NCBI GenBank assembly: GCA_964497615.1
Contig: CAZCEC010000022.1
Coordinates: forward strand, 1 to 64,000
Reading direction: 5' to 3'
Source of the DNA: CAZCEC01 sp964497615
Lineage (GTDB): Bacteria; Chloroflexota; Anaerolineae; Anaerolineales; UBA6663
DNA length: 64,000 bases
Below are positions 51,638 through 60,539 of the stretch, one piece after another. Within the stretch, counting starts at the first letter, position 1; every line of letters starts with the position of its first letter. The translations under genes and the position numbers were made by a program. The notes below the pieces were generated by a model. The model saw only the letters and a program-made list of their open reading frames with translations. It ran no database searches and was not told the origin of the DNA.

Positions 51638-52562
51638 GCTGTTCACGCTGCCGGTGCTGATGGGCATGGCCTTCTCCGGCATCCGGCTGGCCACGCCCTA
51701 CCTGTATGCCGCCCTCGGCGAGACGTTTGCCCAGCGCTCGGGAGTGCTCAATCTGGGCGTGGATGGCATCATGCTCATGGGAGCCTTCACGGCCTTTTAC
51801 CTGGCGCTGAACACCGGCAACTTGTGGCTTGGGCTGGGCGCCGCGGCCATCGTTGGCGCGCTCATGGGACTGCTCATGGCAGTCATCAGCATTACCCTCA
51901 AAGCCGAGCAGGGCATCAGCGGTATCGGGCTGTATCTGTTTGGGCTGGGCCTGTCGAGTCTGCTGTTCCGCACCATGGTCGGCACGGTCAAGACCATCGT
52001 CGGATTTCAGCCCGTCAAGCTGCCCCTGTTGGGCGACCTGCCCATCGTAGGCGAGATTTTCTTCCAGCACAGCGTGCTGGTGTATGGCGCCTTCCTGCTG
52101 GTGCCGGTGGCCTGGTTCATCATCGAGAAGACCAACTGGGGCTTGAAGATCCGCGCGGTGGGCCAGTATCCGGCGGCGGCCGACTCGCTGGGCGTGAACG
52201 TCACTGCCGTGCGCTACGCTTGCACGATTGCGGGCGGGGTGCTGGCCGGCATCGCTGGAGCTTCCCTTTCGATTGCCCTGACCAACCTGTTCCAGGAAAA
52301 CCTGACCAGCGGCCAGGGCTTCATCGCCGTGGCGCTGGTGTATTTTGGCGGCTGGAAACCCCAGGGCGTGCTGGGCGGCGCCTTGCTCTTTAGCTTCGTA
52401 AACGCCTTCCAGTTGTGGGTGCAGGTGCTGGGCGTGAACATTCCGCCAGGCGTGGCGGTGATGCTGCCCTACCTGCTCACCATCGCCGCCCTGGCAGTGG
52501 CGGTGAACCGCACGCGCCAGCCGGCGGCGCTGGCCAAACCGTTCGAGCGCGGCGAGGCGTAA
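51630..52562 (+). CDS. BMP-family ABC transporter permease 2
   Basis: A 310-residue permease with about eight to nine helices. YLYAALGETFAQRSGVLNLG and VDGIMLMGAFTAF are the pattern of the smaller permease of these systems, and NWGLKIRAVGQYPAAADSLG is the ATPase contact loop. ATG 51630 follows GGGGGAGG and overlaps the end of permease 1; a longer open frame upstream is only an overlap. Confidence 0.92.
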   Translation: MAELFTLPVLMGMAFSGIRLATPYLYAALGETFAQRSGVLNLGVDGIMLMGAFTAFYLALNTGNLWLGLGAAAIVGALMGLLMAVISITLKAEQGISGIGLYLFGLGLSSLLFRTMVGTVKTIVGFQPVKLPLLGDLPIVGEIFFQHSVLVYGAFLLVPVAWFIIEKTNWGLKIRAVGQYPAAADSLGVNVTAVRYACTIAGGVLAGIAGASLSIALTNLFQENLTSGQGFIAVALVYFGGWKPQGVLGGALLFSFVNAFQLWVQVLGVNIPPGVAVMLPYLLTIAALAVAVNRTRQPAALAKPFERGEA

Positions 52563-52621
52563 GCGCCCGCCGCTTCAACCCGTGTTCGATGACTCGTTGT
52601 CCGCGAATTGAAAAAAGGAGA

Positions 52622-53623
52622 ATGAAGAAAATGCGCAATCACCTAAGCCGATTACCGTTGTTACTGGCAGTTGTGGCCTTGCTGGCGGCGGCCTGCGGAG
52701 GCGGCGCCGCCCAGGAAGGCGCTTTCCGGGTGGCCGTCGTCATGCCCAGCGCCACCACCGACATGGCCTTTAGCCAGTCCATGTTCCAGGCCCTCAAGGC
52801 CGTGCAGGAGGAAATGGGCGGCGAGGAAGCGATGGAAATCGCGTTCTCAGAAGGCATGTTCAATGTGCCCGACGCCGCCGCCGCCATCCGCGACTACGCC
52901 ACCCAGGGCTATGATCTGGTGATCGCGCACGGCTCGCAGTACGGCGCATCCGTGCAGGAAGTCGCGCCCGACTTCCCCGAGACCAGCTTTGCCTGGGGCA
53001 CCAACGTGGATACCTTTGGGCTGCCCAATGTGTTCGCCTACACCGCGGCGGCGGAAGAGGGCGGCTACGTGAACGGCGTCATGGCTGCGCTGCTCAGCCA
53101 GAGCGGCATCATCGGCGTCACCGGCCCGGTGGAAGTGGGCGATGCCAAGACCTATATTGACGGCTTCAAGAACGGCGTGGCCGCCACCGATCCCGGCATC
53201 ACCGTCAACTCGACCTGGACCGGATCGTTCTCGGACGTGGCCCTGATGACGGAAGCCGCGAATACGCACATCGCCGCTGGCGCCGATATCCTGACCGGCT
53301 CGTCCCAGTCCGTGGTCGGGTCCATCGGCGCGGCCAAGGATGCGGGCGGCGTGCTGTGGTTTGGCACCCAGGCCGACCAGGCGTCGCTGGCCCCCGAACT
53401 GGTCGTCGCCAGCCAGGTCTATGACTGGACCGGCCTCATCAAGGACCTGATCGCCAAGCACAAGGCCGGCACCCTGGGCGGCGAAGCCTTCACCCTGCAC
53501 CTGTCGAACGATGGGCTGAAGGTCGCCTATGGCAGCGGCTACAGCCTGCCCGCCGAAGTCATGGCCGCGGCCGAAGCCGCCATCACGGGCATCAAGAATG
53601 GGAGCATCGACCCGTTGCCCTAG
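52622..53623 (+). CDS. BMP-family substrate-binding lipoprotein
   Basis: A 333-residue lipoprotein (lipobox LLAAAC followed by a Gly-rich linker). Family motifs are VVMPSATTDMAFSQSMFQAL, GYDLVIAHGSQYGASVQEVA, SFAWGTNVDTFG, GGYVNGVMAALLS and GADILTGSSQSVVGSIGAAK. BMP/Med family proteins bind nucleosides, riboflavin or autoinducers; purine-type ligands are most common. Start: ATG 52622 has AAGGAG too close (one base); ATG 52631 has it ten bases away. Either is possible. Confidence 0.9.
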   Translation: MKKMRNHLSRLPLLLAVVALLAAACGGGAAQEGAFRVAVVMPSATTDMAFSQSMFQALKAVQEEMGGEEAMEIAFSEGMFNVPDAAAAIRDYATQGYDLVIAHGSQYGASVQEVAPDFPETSFAWGTNVDTFGLPNVFAYTAAAEEGGYVNGVMAALLSQSGIIGVTGPVEVGDAKTYIDGFKNGVAATDPGITVNSTWTGSFSDVALMTEAANTHIAAGADILTGSSQSVVGSIGAAKDAGGVLWFGTQADQASLAPELVVASQVYDWTGLIKDLIAKHKAGTLGGEAFTLHLSNDGLKVAYGSGYSLPAEVMAAAEAAITGIKNGSIDPLP

Positions 53624-53647
53624 GCAACTAACCCACGGTTAGCCACC

Positions 53648-53712
53648 CGACCTGCCAGGTTTCGACCGGTCTCACCCGCCGGACGGACTCTCCGGCGAAA
53701 CCTGGCAGGTCG
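53648..53712. repeat. 65-bp element with perfect 17-bp inverted repeat
   Basis: Bases 53648-53664 (core CCTGCCAGGTTTCG) are mirrored exactly by 53696-53712 around a 31-base loop with its own CCGG pairs. It is nine bases before the ATPase start and after the binding-protein stop. It resembles dispersed palindromic repeats and may also protect the upstream mRNA or reduce read-through into the ATPase gene. Confidence 0.6.
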
Positions 53713-53721
53713 CCCGCGGTC

Positions 53722-55278
53722 ATGACTACCCATCCGCCCTCCGCTCCCGCAATCCCGCAGCGCGTCCACGTGCAGCGCGTGGAAATGCGCGGCATCGTCA
53801 AGCGCTTCCCGGGCGTGCTGGCGAATGCCGGGGTCAACTTCGACGTGAACGCAGGCGAGGTGCACGCTCTGCTGGGCGAGAATGGCGCCGGCAAGAGCAC
53901 GCTCATGCGCCAACTCTATGGGCTGTACCGGCCCAATCAGGGCGACATCCTGGTCAACGGCGAGCCGCGCGTGTTCCAATCGCCGGCGGATGCCATCCGC
54001 GCCGGCATCGGCATGATCCATCAGCATTTCATGCTGGTCCCCACGCTGACCGTCGCAGAGAACGTGGCCCTTGGGCTGCGCTCGTCGCGCGAACCACTGC
54101 TGGACCTGAACCTGGTGGCGGCCCGCCTGCGGACCCTGGCCGAGGCGTACGGCCTCAAGGTGGACCCCGACGCCTATGTCTGGCAGTTGGCAGTGGGCGA
54201 GCAGCAGCGGGTGGAGATTCTCAAAGCGCTGTACCGCGGCGCGAGCCTCATCATCCTGGATGAGCCCACGGCGGTGCTGACGCCGCAGGAAGTCGATGGG
54301 CTGTTCGTTACCCTGCGGCGCATGGCCAGCGAGGGGCACGCGCTGATCTTTATCTCGCACAAGCTGCACGAGGTGCTGGCGATCAGCCAGCGCATCACCG
54401 TGCTGCGCGACGGCCACGTGGTGGGCGAGCGCGCCACGGCTAACGTCACCCGAGCCGAGCTGGCTGAGCTGATGGTGGGGCGCGCGCTCAAGCCGATACC
54501 GGCCCAACCCATGCAGGCCGGCGACGTGCAGTTGAGCCTGGAGGCAGTGCGGGCCGCCAGCGACCGCGGCACCGAAGGATTGCGCGGCGTGAGCATGGAC
54601 ATTCACGCGGGCGAGATCGTGGGTCTGGCGGGCGTATCCGGAAACGGGCAGCGCGAACTGGCCGAGTGCCTGGGCGGGCTGCGCAAGGTGACGGCCGGGC
54701 GGGTGCGGCTGGCGGGCCGGGACGTGACGCACGCCTCGCCGCATGAGCGCCGCCAGGCCGGCCAGGCCTATATCCCCGAGGAGCGCATGCGCGACGGCGC
54801 CGTCAAGAGCTTCACCGTCCAGGAAAACGTGTTCCTGCACGACCACACCGCGCCGGAGTATGCCCGCTGGGGATTTCTGAATTCCGCGGCGATGCGGGCC
54901 CAGGCCAATGCCCTGGTGGCGCGCTTCAACGTGAAGACGCCGGGGCTGGACACGCCGCTGAAGAACCTGTCCGGCGGCAATATCCAGAAGCTGATCCTGG
55001 CGCGCGAGCTGGCGCGCCAGCCTCGGGTGCTCATCGCCGCGCAGCCCACGCGCGGGGTAGACATTGGCGCCACCGAGTATATCCACCAGCAACTGCTGGC
55101 GCAGCGCGCGGCCGGCACCGCCATCCTGCTCATCTCGGAGGACCTGGACGAGATCATGGCCCTGTCGGACCGCATCGCCGTCATCTACGAGGGGCGCATC
55201 ATGGCCATCCTCCCCCGCGGGCAAGCCACTCCCGCCGAACTGGGGCTGCTAATGGCCGGCGTTCAGCCCGGCGGTTAG
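53722..55278 (+). CDS. BMP-family ABC transporter ATPase with two nucleotide-binding domains
   Basis: A 518-residue double ATPase. The N-terminal domain has GENGAGKST, IGMIHQHFMLVPTLTVAENV, a signature LAVGEQQRVEILKAL and Walker B LIILDEPTAVLTPQE. The C-terminal domain has the shortened Walker A GVSGNGQRE, TPLKNLSGGNIQKLILAREL and Walker region LIAAQPTRGVDIGA. This layout is typical for sugar and nucleoside importers of the RbsA/NupA type. The stop overlaps the convergent helicase stop. Confidence 0.93.
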   Translation: MTTHPPSAPAIPQRVHVQRVEMRGIVKRFPGVLANAGVNFDVNAGEVHALLGENGAGKSTLMRQLYGLYRPNQGDILVNGEPRVFQSPADAIRAGIGMIHQHFMLVPTLTVAENVALGLRSSREPLLDLNLVAARLRTLAEAYGLKVDPDAYVWQLAVGEQQRVEILKALYRGASLIILDEPTAVLTPQEVDGLFVTLRRMASEGHALIFISHKLHEVLAISQRITVLRDGHVVGERATANVTRAELAELMVGRALKPIPAQPMQAGDVQLSLEAVRAASDRGTEGLRGVSMDIHAGEIVGLAGVSGNGQRELAECLGGLRKVTAGRVRLAGRDVTHASPHERRQAGQAYIPEERMRDGAVKSFTVQENVFLHDHTAPEYARWGFLNSAAMRAQANALVARFNVKTPGLDTPLKNLSGGNIQKLILARELARQPRVLIAAQPTRGVDIGATEYIHQQLLAQRAAGTAILLISEDLDEIMALSDRIAVIYEGRIMAILPRGQATPAELGLLMAGVQPGG

Positions 55279-57436
55279 GCCGGCGGCCTTAGCACCACCC
55301 CTGGCGCGGGCTCGTCGGCCAGGCTGTTCCACAATTCTTCAAACAGCGTTTTGACAATCGGATAACGGCCGGCCTCGAGCTCGTTGTCATTCGCGGCCGT
55401 GATGACAAGGCGCCGCCGCGCGCGAGTGAGGGCAACATACCACAGGCAGCGTGCCTCGTTGCGGGCACGGCGGGTGCGTTCAACGAAGGCCGGGTGGTTT
55501 TCATCCTCGCCGCGTTTTGGCAGCACCAACCCGGCCTCGGGGTCGTGGAACGGGCTGAAATCGCGGTTGGGGCTGACTTTGTGCCGGCTGTCAGCGGCGA
55601 TGACGAAGGGAAACTCCAGCCCCTTGGCGGCATGGATGGTCATCACCTGCACGGCGTCGGCCTGGCTGTTCAACTCCGGCGCTTTGAGGCGTTCATCGCT
55701 AGCCAGCAGCCGGCGCAGATGCCCGACCAGCTCGCGCGGGCCGTGAGCGGGGTTTGCCAGCGCATAGGTATGCGCGACGGCGAGCAGCTTAGCGAGTGCG
55801 GACGCACGCGGACCGGGCGTTCCCGCGCTTCCCAGCGCCTCCGCCTCCGGTTCGAGCAGGCCGCCCGCGCGCAGCGCCCACGCCACGAATGCATCCGGCG
55901 GCAGCCGCCAGCGCTGGGCCTGGGCGGCGCGCCAGTAGGCGGCGAGGCCGGCGAGGCGGGCATCCGTGGCGGCCAGCACGGCCGGCCACAGCCGCCGGTC
56001 GCCCTCCGCCGGGCGCAAGGCCGCCACCTCGGCCTGCGTGAGGCCCGCGGCCGGCCCTGCCAGCACACGCACCAGTGAAAGATCGTCGGCGGGGTCGAGG
56101 CAGAAGTTGAGCAGATGGATGGCATCCAGGATTTCGGGCCGGGTGTAAAAGGCGTCACCGGCCGAAATGGCGTACGGGATGCCGCCGGCCTGGAGCGCAG
56201 CGAGATAGTGCGGCAGGTAGGTGCGCGCGCGGATGAGGAGCGCGATGTCGCGGTATGCAAAGCCCTCGGCGCGGGCGCGCTGCACCCATTCCGCCACAGC
56301 CAGGGCCTCCTGGTCACGGTCGGGGAGCGCGTGCAGGTGGACGACCTCGCCGGTGAATTGCTGATGGTCCACAAAGGGGAGCAGNNNNNNNNNNNNNNNN
56401 NNCTCGGTTCGCCTAACTCGTACCCCGCGATGGCGCGGTTAGCGGCGGCCAGGATCGGGCTGAGTGACCTGCGGTTCTCGGTGAGCGGCGCCTCGAAGCG
56501 CGGCCGGCCCGCGCCCGGAAAGCGGGCGATGTTCTCTACCCGCGCCTCGCGCCATACGTAGATGGCCTGCCGGGGATCGCCCACGACGGTGACATTGGCG
56601 GCGCTCTCGGCCGCCAGCGCGCGGAGCAGACGCTCCTGGGCGAAGTTGGTGTCTTGATACTCGTCCACCAGCAGCGCACAGAAACGCGCCTGATGCGCGG
56701 CGCGCAGGGCGGCATCCCGTTCCAGCAACGCGGCCGCTTCCATGATCAGCCGGTCGAAATCGAGCTGGCCGCGCCGGGCCAGGGTCAGGGCATATTCGGC
56801 GTACAACCAGCCGGCCAGCGGGGCGATCACGCCGTAGCGGTCGCGCCGTGCCCCCCTGGTGCTAGCCTTCCGGAACTCGTCCCACCCGATGGCCTGATTG
56901 CGAAGCTGGTTCACGACGCCCAAGGCGTGCTCAAAGGGGCCGCCCTTGTGCCAGTCGTAGTCATCCACCGTGAGGGGATCGAAATCGCCATATGCGGCGC
57001 GGAAGCCCTCTGCCAGAAACGCTTCCTGCGCGGCTTCGAGCAGTTCGGCTGCCTCCGCCTCGGTGAGCAGGGGCAAGGCCGAGTCCACCCCGGCGCGCAG
57101 GCTGTGGTCGGCCAGCAGGCGGGCGCAGAAGCTGTGAAAGGTGCTGATCGGAGCGGCGGCGAGGTCGAGGCGTTCCAGGGCTGGGCCGGCGGCGGCGCGG
57201 GCGGTGACCGCGCGCAGGATGCGGGCCCGCATCTCGGCGGCCGCTTTCTCGCTAAAGGTGAGGACCAGGATTTCGTCGGGGCGCAATCCCTGGCCGAGCA
57301 AATGCAAGTATCGCCGGGCAATGACTTCGGTCTTGCCGGTGCCAGCGCCAGCCACTACCCGCACCGGCAAATTGGCAGGCGCGGCGATGGCCTGCGCCTG
57401 ACCCGCATTAGGGATGAATGGCTGCTCGCTGGTCAT
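55275..57436 (-). CDS. UvrD/PcrA-like SF1A helicase, interrupted by an assembly gap
   Basis: About 720 residues in two reading frames either side of an N gap. Upstream part: motif I GAGTGKTE, Ia TFSEKAAAEMRARI, II LLVDEYQDTN, III GDPRQAIYVWREA, IV LTENRRS. Downstream part (another frame): ALLIRARTYLPHYLAALQAG, motif V VMTIHAAKGLEFPFVIA and VI LWYVALTRARRRLVIT. The frame change is an artefact of gap size (total 2162 bases, not a multiple of 3). There is no C-terminal nuclease domain, unlike AddA. It starts with ATG 57434-57436, overlapping the nuclease gene upstream by four bases. Together they resemble an AddAB/RecBCD-like end-processing pair. Confidence 0.88.
56385..56402. other. Assembly gap (18 N) inside the helicase gene
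   Basis: Eighteen undefined bases. The flanking coding frames are offset, so the true length must differ from 18 by 1 more or 2 fewer bases modulo 3. The protein on either side aligns with normal helicase order, so only a few residues are likely missing. Confidence 0.95.
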
Positions 57437-60400
57437 GCGGCCTCAGCCTCCTGCCCCCGATCGCAGGCGGCCCGGAAGGAGCAATTCTCGCAATGGCGGC
57501 CGGGCTGAGCCGGCCAGGGCGGGCGCGCCATCCGGTCAAGCGTGGATCGAATGGCGGGCACAACCGTTTCGTTGAGCGTATCCACCGGCACGAAGCCTTG
57601 CTTCGCGTCCACTTCGCCGGCCGGCGTCAACTCCACCGTGCGTCGCGCGGTCGCGGAGAAGCCGCGCTTGCCTGGCTCCATGTTCTCCAGATGCAGCAAG
57701 TGCAGGCAGCGCGGGGCGGCCGGTGTGCGCAGGACATTGCCCCGCATCAACGCCAGCGCGTAAATGGGCAGTTGGAAGTCGGACGGTGGTTCGCCTTCCG
57801 GCGGGAGGAAGGCGCTCATCACCCTGGATACCGTGTAGCTGGCTCCAGTCTTGTAGTCAAGCACCTCGTATTCCGGGCCGTTCTCGGTCTGGACCTCGTC
57901 AATGCGGTCGATGCGTCCGCGCAGCCGATAAGGGCCAAGCTCAAACTCGAACTCCGTCTCCAGCAGCACTGGCCGCCGTGGACCGGCCAGCGCGCCCGTC
58001 TCGTAATCAGCCCAGAGCGCCAGCATGCGCTCCACCCACCGCCGCACGGCCTGGCGCTGAAGTTCAGGCCCGAAGCGCGGTCCCCAGGGGAAGGCGGGCG
58101 TGTAAGCTCCCCCGCCTGGCAGATTGACGGCTTCGCCCCGCCAGGCCGCCTCCAGCGCAGCCAGGGCGCGCTCGTTCAGGCTGGCGGACGAGTTGAGCCA
58201 CGCCGGGCGCGGACGGTCCCACAGTTGGACGGCACGGGTGCCCCCATCGCCCGCCGCCACGCACAATAGCTCGTGGATCAGCCCGCCCCGGTCCAGCGCC
58301 GCCGAGCCTTCGGTCTCCAGGCCCAGGATGCGCTGGTAATAGTATTGCAGCGGGCACGTCAAGTAGGCGCGCAACTGCGAGGCGCTGGCGTAGGCCAGGG
58401 TGCGGGCCGGCGGCTCCCTGGGCGCGATTCGTGGCGCGTGCTCCATGAATGGCGCTTCGCCATCCCCGCTCTCCTCTTGCGCTCGTCCGTCGTCGGCTTC
58501 CGGTCCTCCGCCCACTTCTGCCCGCGGTAGTCTGCCCTCCTTCGTCTTTCGTCCTTCGTCTTGCGTCGTTCCTTCGCCTCTCTTGCTGTTCAGCACCAAT
58601 CCGCCCTCCCGGTCAATCGCGCCGTCTTGCCCCAGCAGCCGCTCGAAGAACGGTGAGGGCAATTGGGCGTCGCCCGTGGCGGCGTGGCGGCTGGTGGAGA
58701 TCCAGAGGGTCTCGACCCCGCGCGTGAGTGCGGCGGCGAGGGCGCGGGCCTCCCGTTCGATCCAGGCGCGGTGATGGCGCGCAAGAGGCGGCGGCGCAGC
58801 CAGCAAGTCCGGCAATTGCGCTTCCGCCACAAGCTGCATCTCTGGCGGCCGGCGCGGAGCGGCACTTTCCGAGAGGCCCAGCACGAAGGCGTGACGGGCG
58901 CGCACCCCGTTGACGAGGTGCAAGGGAACGAGGCGCAACCCGCCATTCGCCGCGCCGTGCCCGACCTGTTCGGCGAGTTCGTCCAGGTGCGCTTCCCAGT
59001 CGTCCGGCGCGGGCAGACCGCGGGCAATGAAGGCCTCCAACTCACGGACGAGCCGGCGCCAATCGGCAAAGGCTTGCTCCCAGCCGGTGCGCTCGGCCGG
59101 GGTGAACACCTGGTCCGTCTGAAGCCAGGCTGGGGCATTCAGGGCAGCCAGCGCGGCATCCGCGAGCGTCGAGATCGGCTGGGCAGGGTCGAGCGCCGAC
59201 AGCGACTCAGCCAACTGCACCAGCGCGGCGCGGGCGGGCGCGGAGAGCTTCACGGCGTGTTGGTCCGCCGCGAGCGAAAGCGGCGGCTTGTCGTGCAGGG
59301 CCGCGGCCCGCAGCAGTGCGTGACGGTCCAGCGGGTCCAGCGCAACGAGCGGCAGGTCCAGCAACTGCGGCTCGATGTCCACGCGCTGGCGCGGGTGGCG
59401 CGCCCAGCGTACCGCCAGCCGGGCGGCGCGGATGAGGGGCGTGTGCCCGGCGGGCATTGGCCGCGGCGCAACGGGCAACCCGCGCCCTGCCAGGACGCGC
59501 TCGGCAAAGCGCAGCACATCCTCAGGTGCGATCACGGCCACGTCCTCGTGCGCCAGGGCCGGATCGGCAGCGAGCATCTGCGCAATCGCGTCCGCGGCGG
59601 CGCGCGCCTCGTCCTCAACCGTGGAAGCCTGCACGATGCTGATGCGCCCCGTCCCATCGAGAGCCGCGCTGTGACTGCTCGGGCCAGGCGGAACCGTCAC
59701 GCGCACCCCCACCTCGCGGACGGCTGGATTGACGGCGGGCGGCGGTGCGAGGTGTTCGACCGGCCCCCAGGCCTGAAGCGTCTCCCAGGCGGTCTGAAGC
59801 TCAGGCGCGTGGTGGGGGGGATCGAGCCAGGCGGTGATGAGGGTCTCGGCAGCCAGCGGACGCAGCCGGTCGAGCAGCCGCAGTTGGTCCGGGCGGGCCA
59901 GGTGGACGTCATCCACCAGGAGGATCGGGAAGCGGCGGCGCACGTCTGCGGCAATTTCGGGCAGCGCCAGCAGATCGAGACAGCGCAGTGACGCTTCTTG
60001 AAAGGTGAGCAGTTGATGGCGTTCGCACAGCGCAATATAGGCAGCGTAGGCGCGGACGAGTTCGTGGTCACCCAATTCAGCGGGCCGCACGGCGAAGCCG
60101 GCGCGGTGCGCGGACAGCCAGTCCGCCACGCGAGCAAACTCGGCCAGCGCGCCGGGCGACTCGCCATAGGCGCGCCACAGATCGCCGCCGCTTTGCTCCC
60201 AAGCCTGCCGGAGAATCAGCACGCGGCTCGCAGCCGGTATCTCCCGGACACGGCGCGGCAGCCGGGCGTGCCGGTGATATTGCCGCAGGAGCAGGGTCTC
60301 AAAGCGCTGGAGCGTTGTGACCCACGGCAGGAAGTCGCCGGCCTGTGGTCGCAGTTCACGGCGCAACAGGTTGGCGTTAGCCGGGAAGAAAGACAGGCAC

Positions 60401-60501
60401 AGAATCTCGCGCGGGGAGCGGCCGGCGGCGAGGTGCTGGCGGTAGGCCTCCACGAGGCGCGTGGACTTGCCGGTGAGGGGGCCGCCAAGCAGGAGGGTCA
60501 T
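57433..60501 (-). CDS. AddB-like helicase-fold nuclease with Fe-S cluster
   Basis: A 1022-residue protein. N-terminal Walker A GGPLTGKST and a motif II-like LLVDDVHLARPDQL suggest a UvrD-like fold as in AddB. The C-terminal part has PD-(D/E)XK nuclease residues: GRIDRIDE and YEVLDYKTG. Cysteines for a [4Fe-4S] clamp are YLTCPLQYYY and, far downstream, HCENCSFRAAC. The middle holds a low-complexity insert (about residues 635-690). ATG 60499-60501 was chosen because it gives the P-loop near residue 7; a longer open frame upstream crosses the acetyltransferase stop. The helicase gene follows with an overlap of four bases. Confidence 0.88.
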   Translation of the reverse strand: MTLLLGGPLTGKSTRLVEAYRQHLAAGRSPREILCLSFFPANANLLRRELRPQAGDFLPWVTTLQRFETLLLRQYHRHARLPRRVREIPAASRVLILRQAWEQSGGDLWRAYGESPGALAEFARVADWLSAHRAGFAVRPAELGDHELVRAYAAYIALCERHQLLTFQEASLRCLDLLALPEIAADVRRRFPILLVDDVHLARPDQLRLLDRLRPLAAETLITAWLDPPHHAPELQTAWETLQAWGPVEHLAPPPAVNPAVREVGVRVTVPPGPSSHSAALDGTGRISIVQASTVEDEARAAADAIAQMLAADPALAHEDVAVIAPEDVLRFAERVLAGRGLPVAPRPMPAGHTPLIRAARLAVRWARHPRQRVDIEPQLLDLPLVALDPLDRHALLRAAALHDKPPLSLAADQHAVKLSAPARAALVQLAESLSALDPAQPISTLADAALAALNAPAWLQTDQVFTPAERTGWEQAFADWRRLVRELEAFIARGLPAPDDWEAHLDELAEQVGHGAANGGLRLVPLHLVNGVRARHAFVLGLSESAAPRRPPEMQLVAEAQLPDLLAAPPPLARHHRAWIEREARALAAALTRGVETLWISTSRHAATGDAQLPSPFFERLLGQDGAIDREGGLVLNSKRGEGTTQDEGRKTKEGRLPRAEVGGGPEADDGRAQEESGDGEAPFMEHAPRIAPREPPARTLAYASASQLRAYLTCPLQYYYQRILGLETEGSAALDRGGLIHELLCVAAGDGGTRAVQLWDRPRPAWLNSSASLNERALAALEAAWRGEAVNLPGGGAYTPAFPWGPRFGPELQRQAVRRWVERMLALWADYETGALAGPRRPVLLETEFEFELGPYRLRGRIDRIDEVQTENGPEYEVLDYKTGASYTVSRVMSAFLPPEGEPPSDFQLPIYALALMRGNVLRTPAAPRCLHLLHLENMEPGKRGFSATARRTVELTPAGEVDAKQGFVPVDTLNETVVPAIRSTLDRMARPPWPAQPGRHCENCSFRAACDRGQEAEAA

Positions 60502-60507
60502 GCCATA

Positions 60508-60536
60508 GTTGTAACAAACAATTGTTCTAGAAGCAA
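60508..60536 (-). promoter_or_regulatory. LexA-like box in the addB-like gene promoter
   Basis: On the minus strand GAAC-AATT-GTTT (60516-60527) differs from the GAAC-N4-GTTC core in one base. It sits in the 17-base spacer between weak TTGCTT (60531-60536) and TACAAC (60508-60513), the same geometry as at the large helicase. The start codon is seven bases downstream of the -10, so the transcript would be nearly leaderless. Confidence 0.4.
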
Positions 60537-60539
60537 GGG

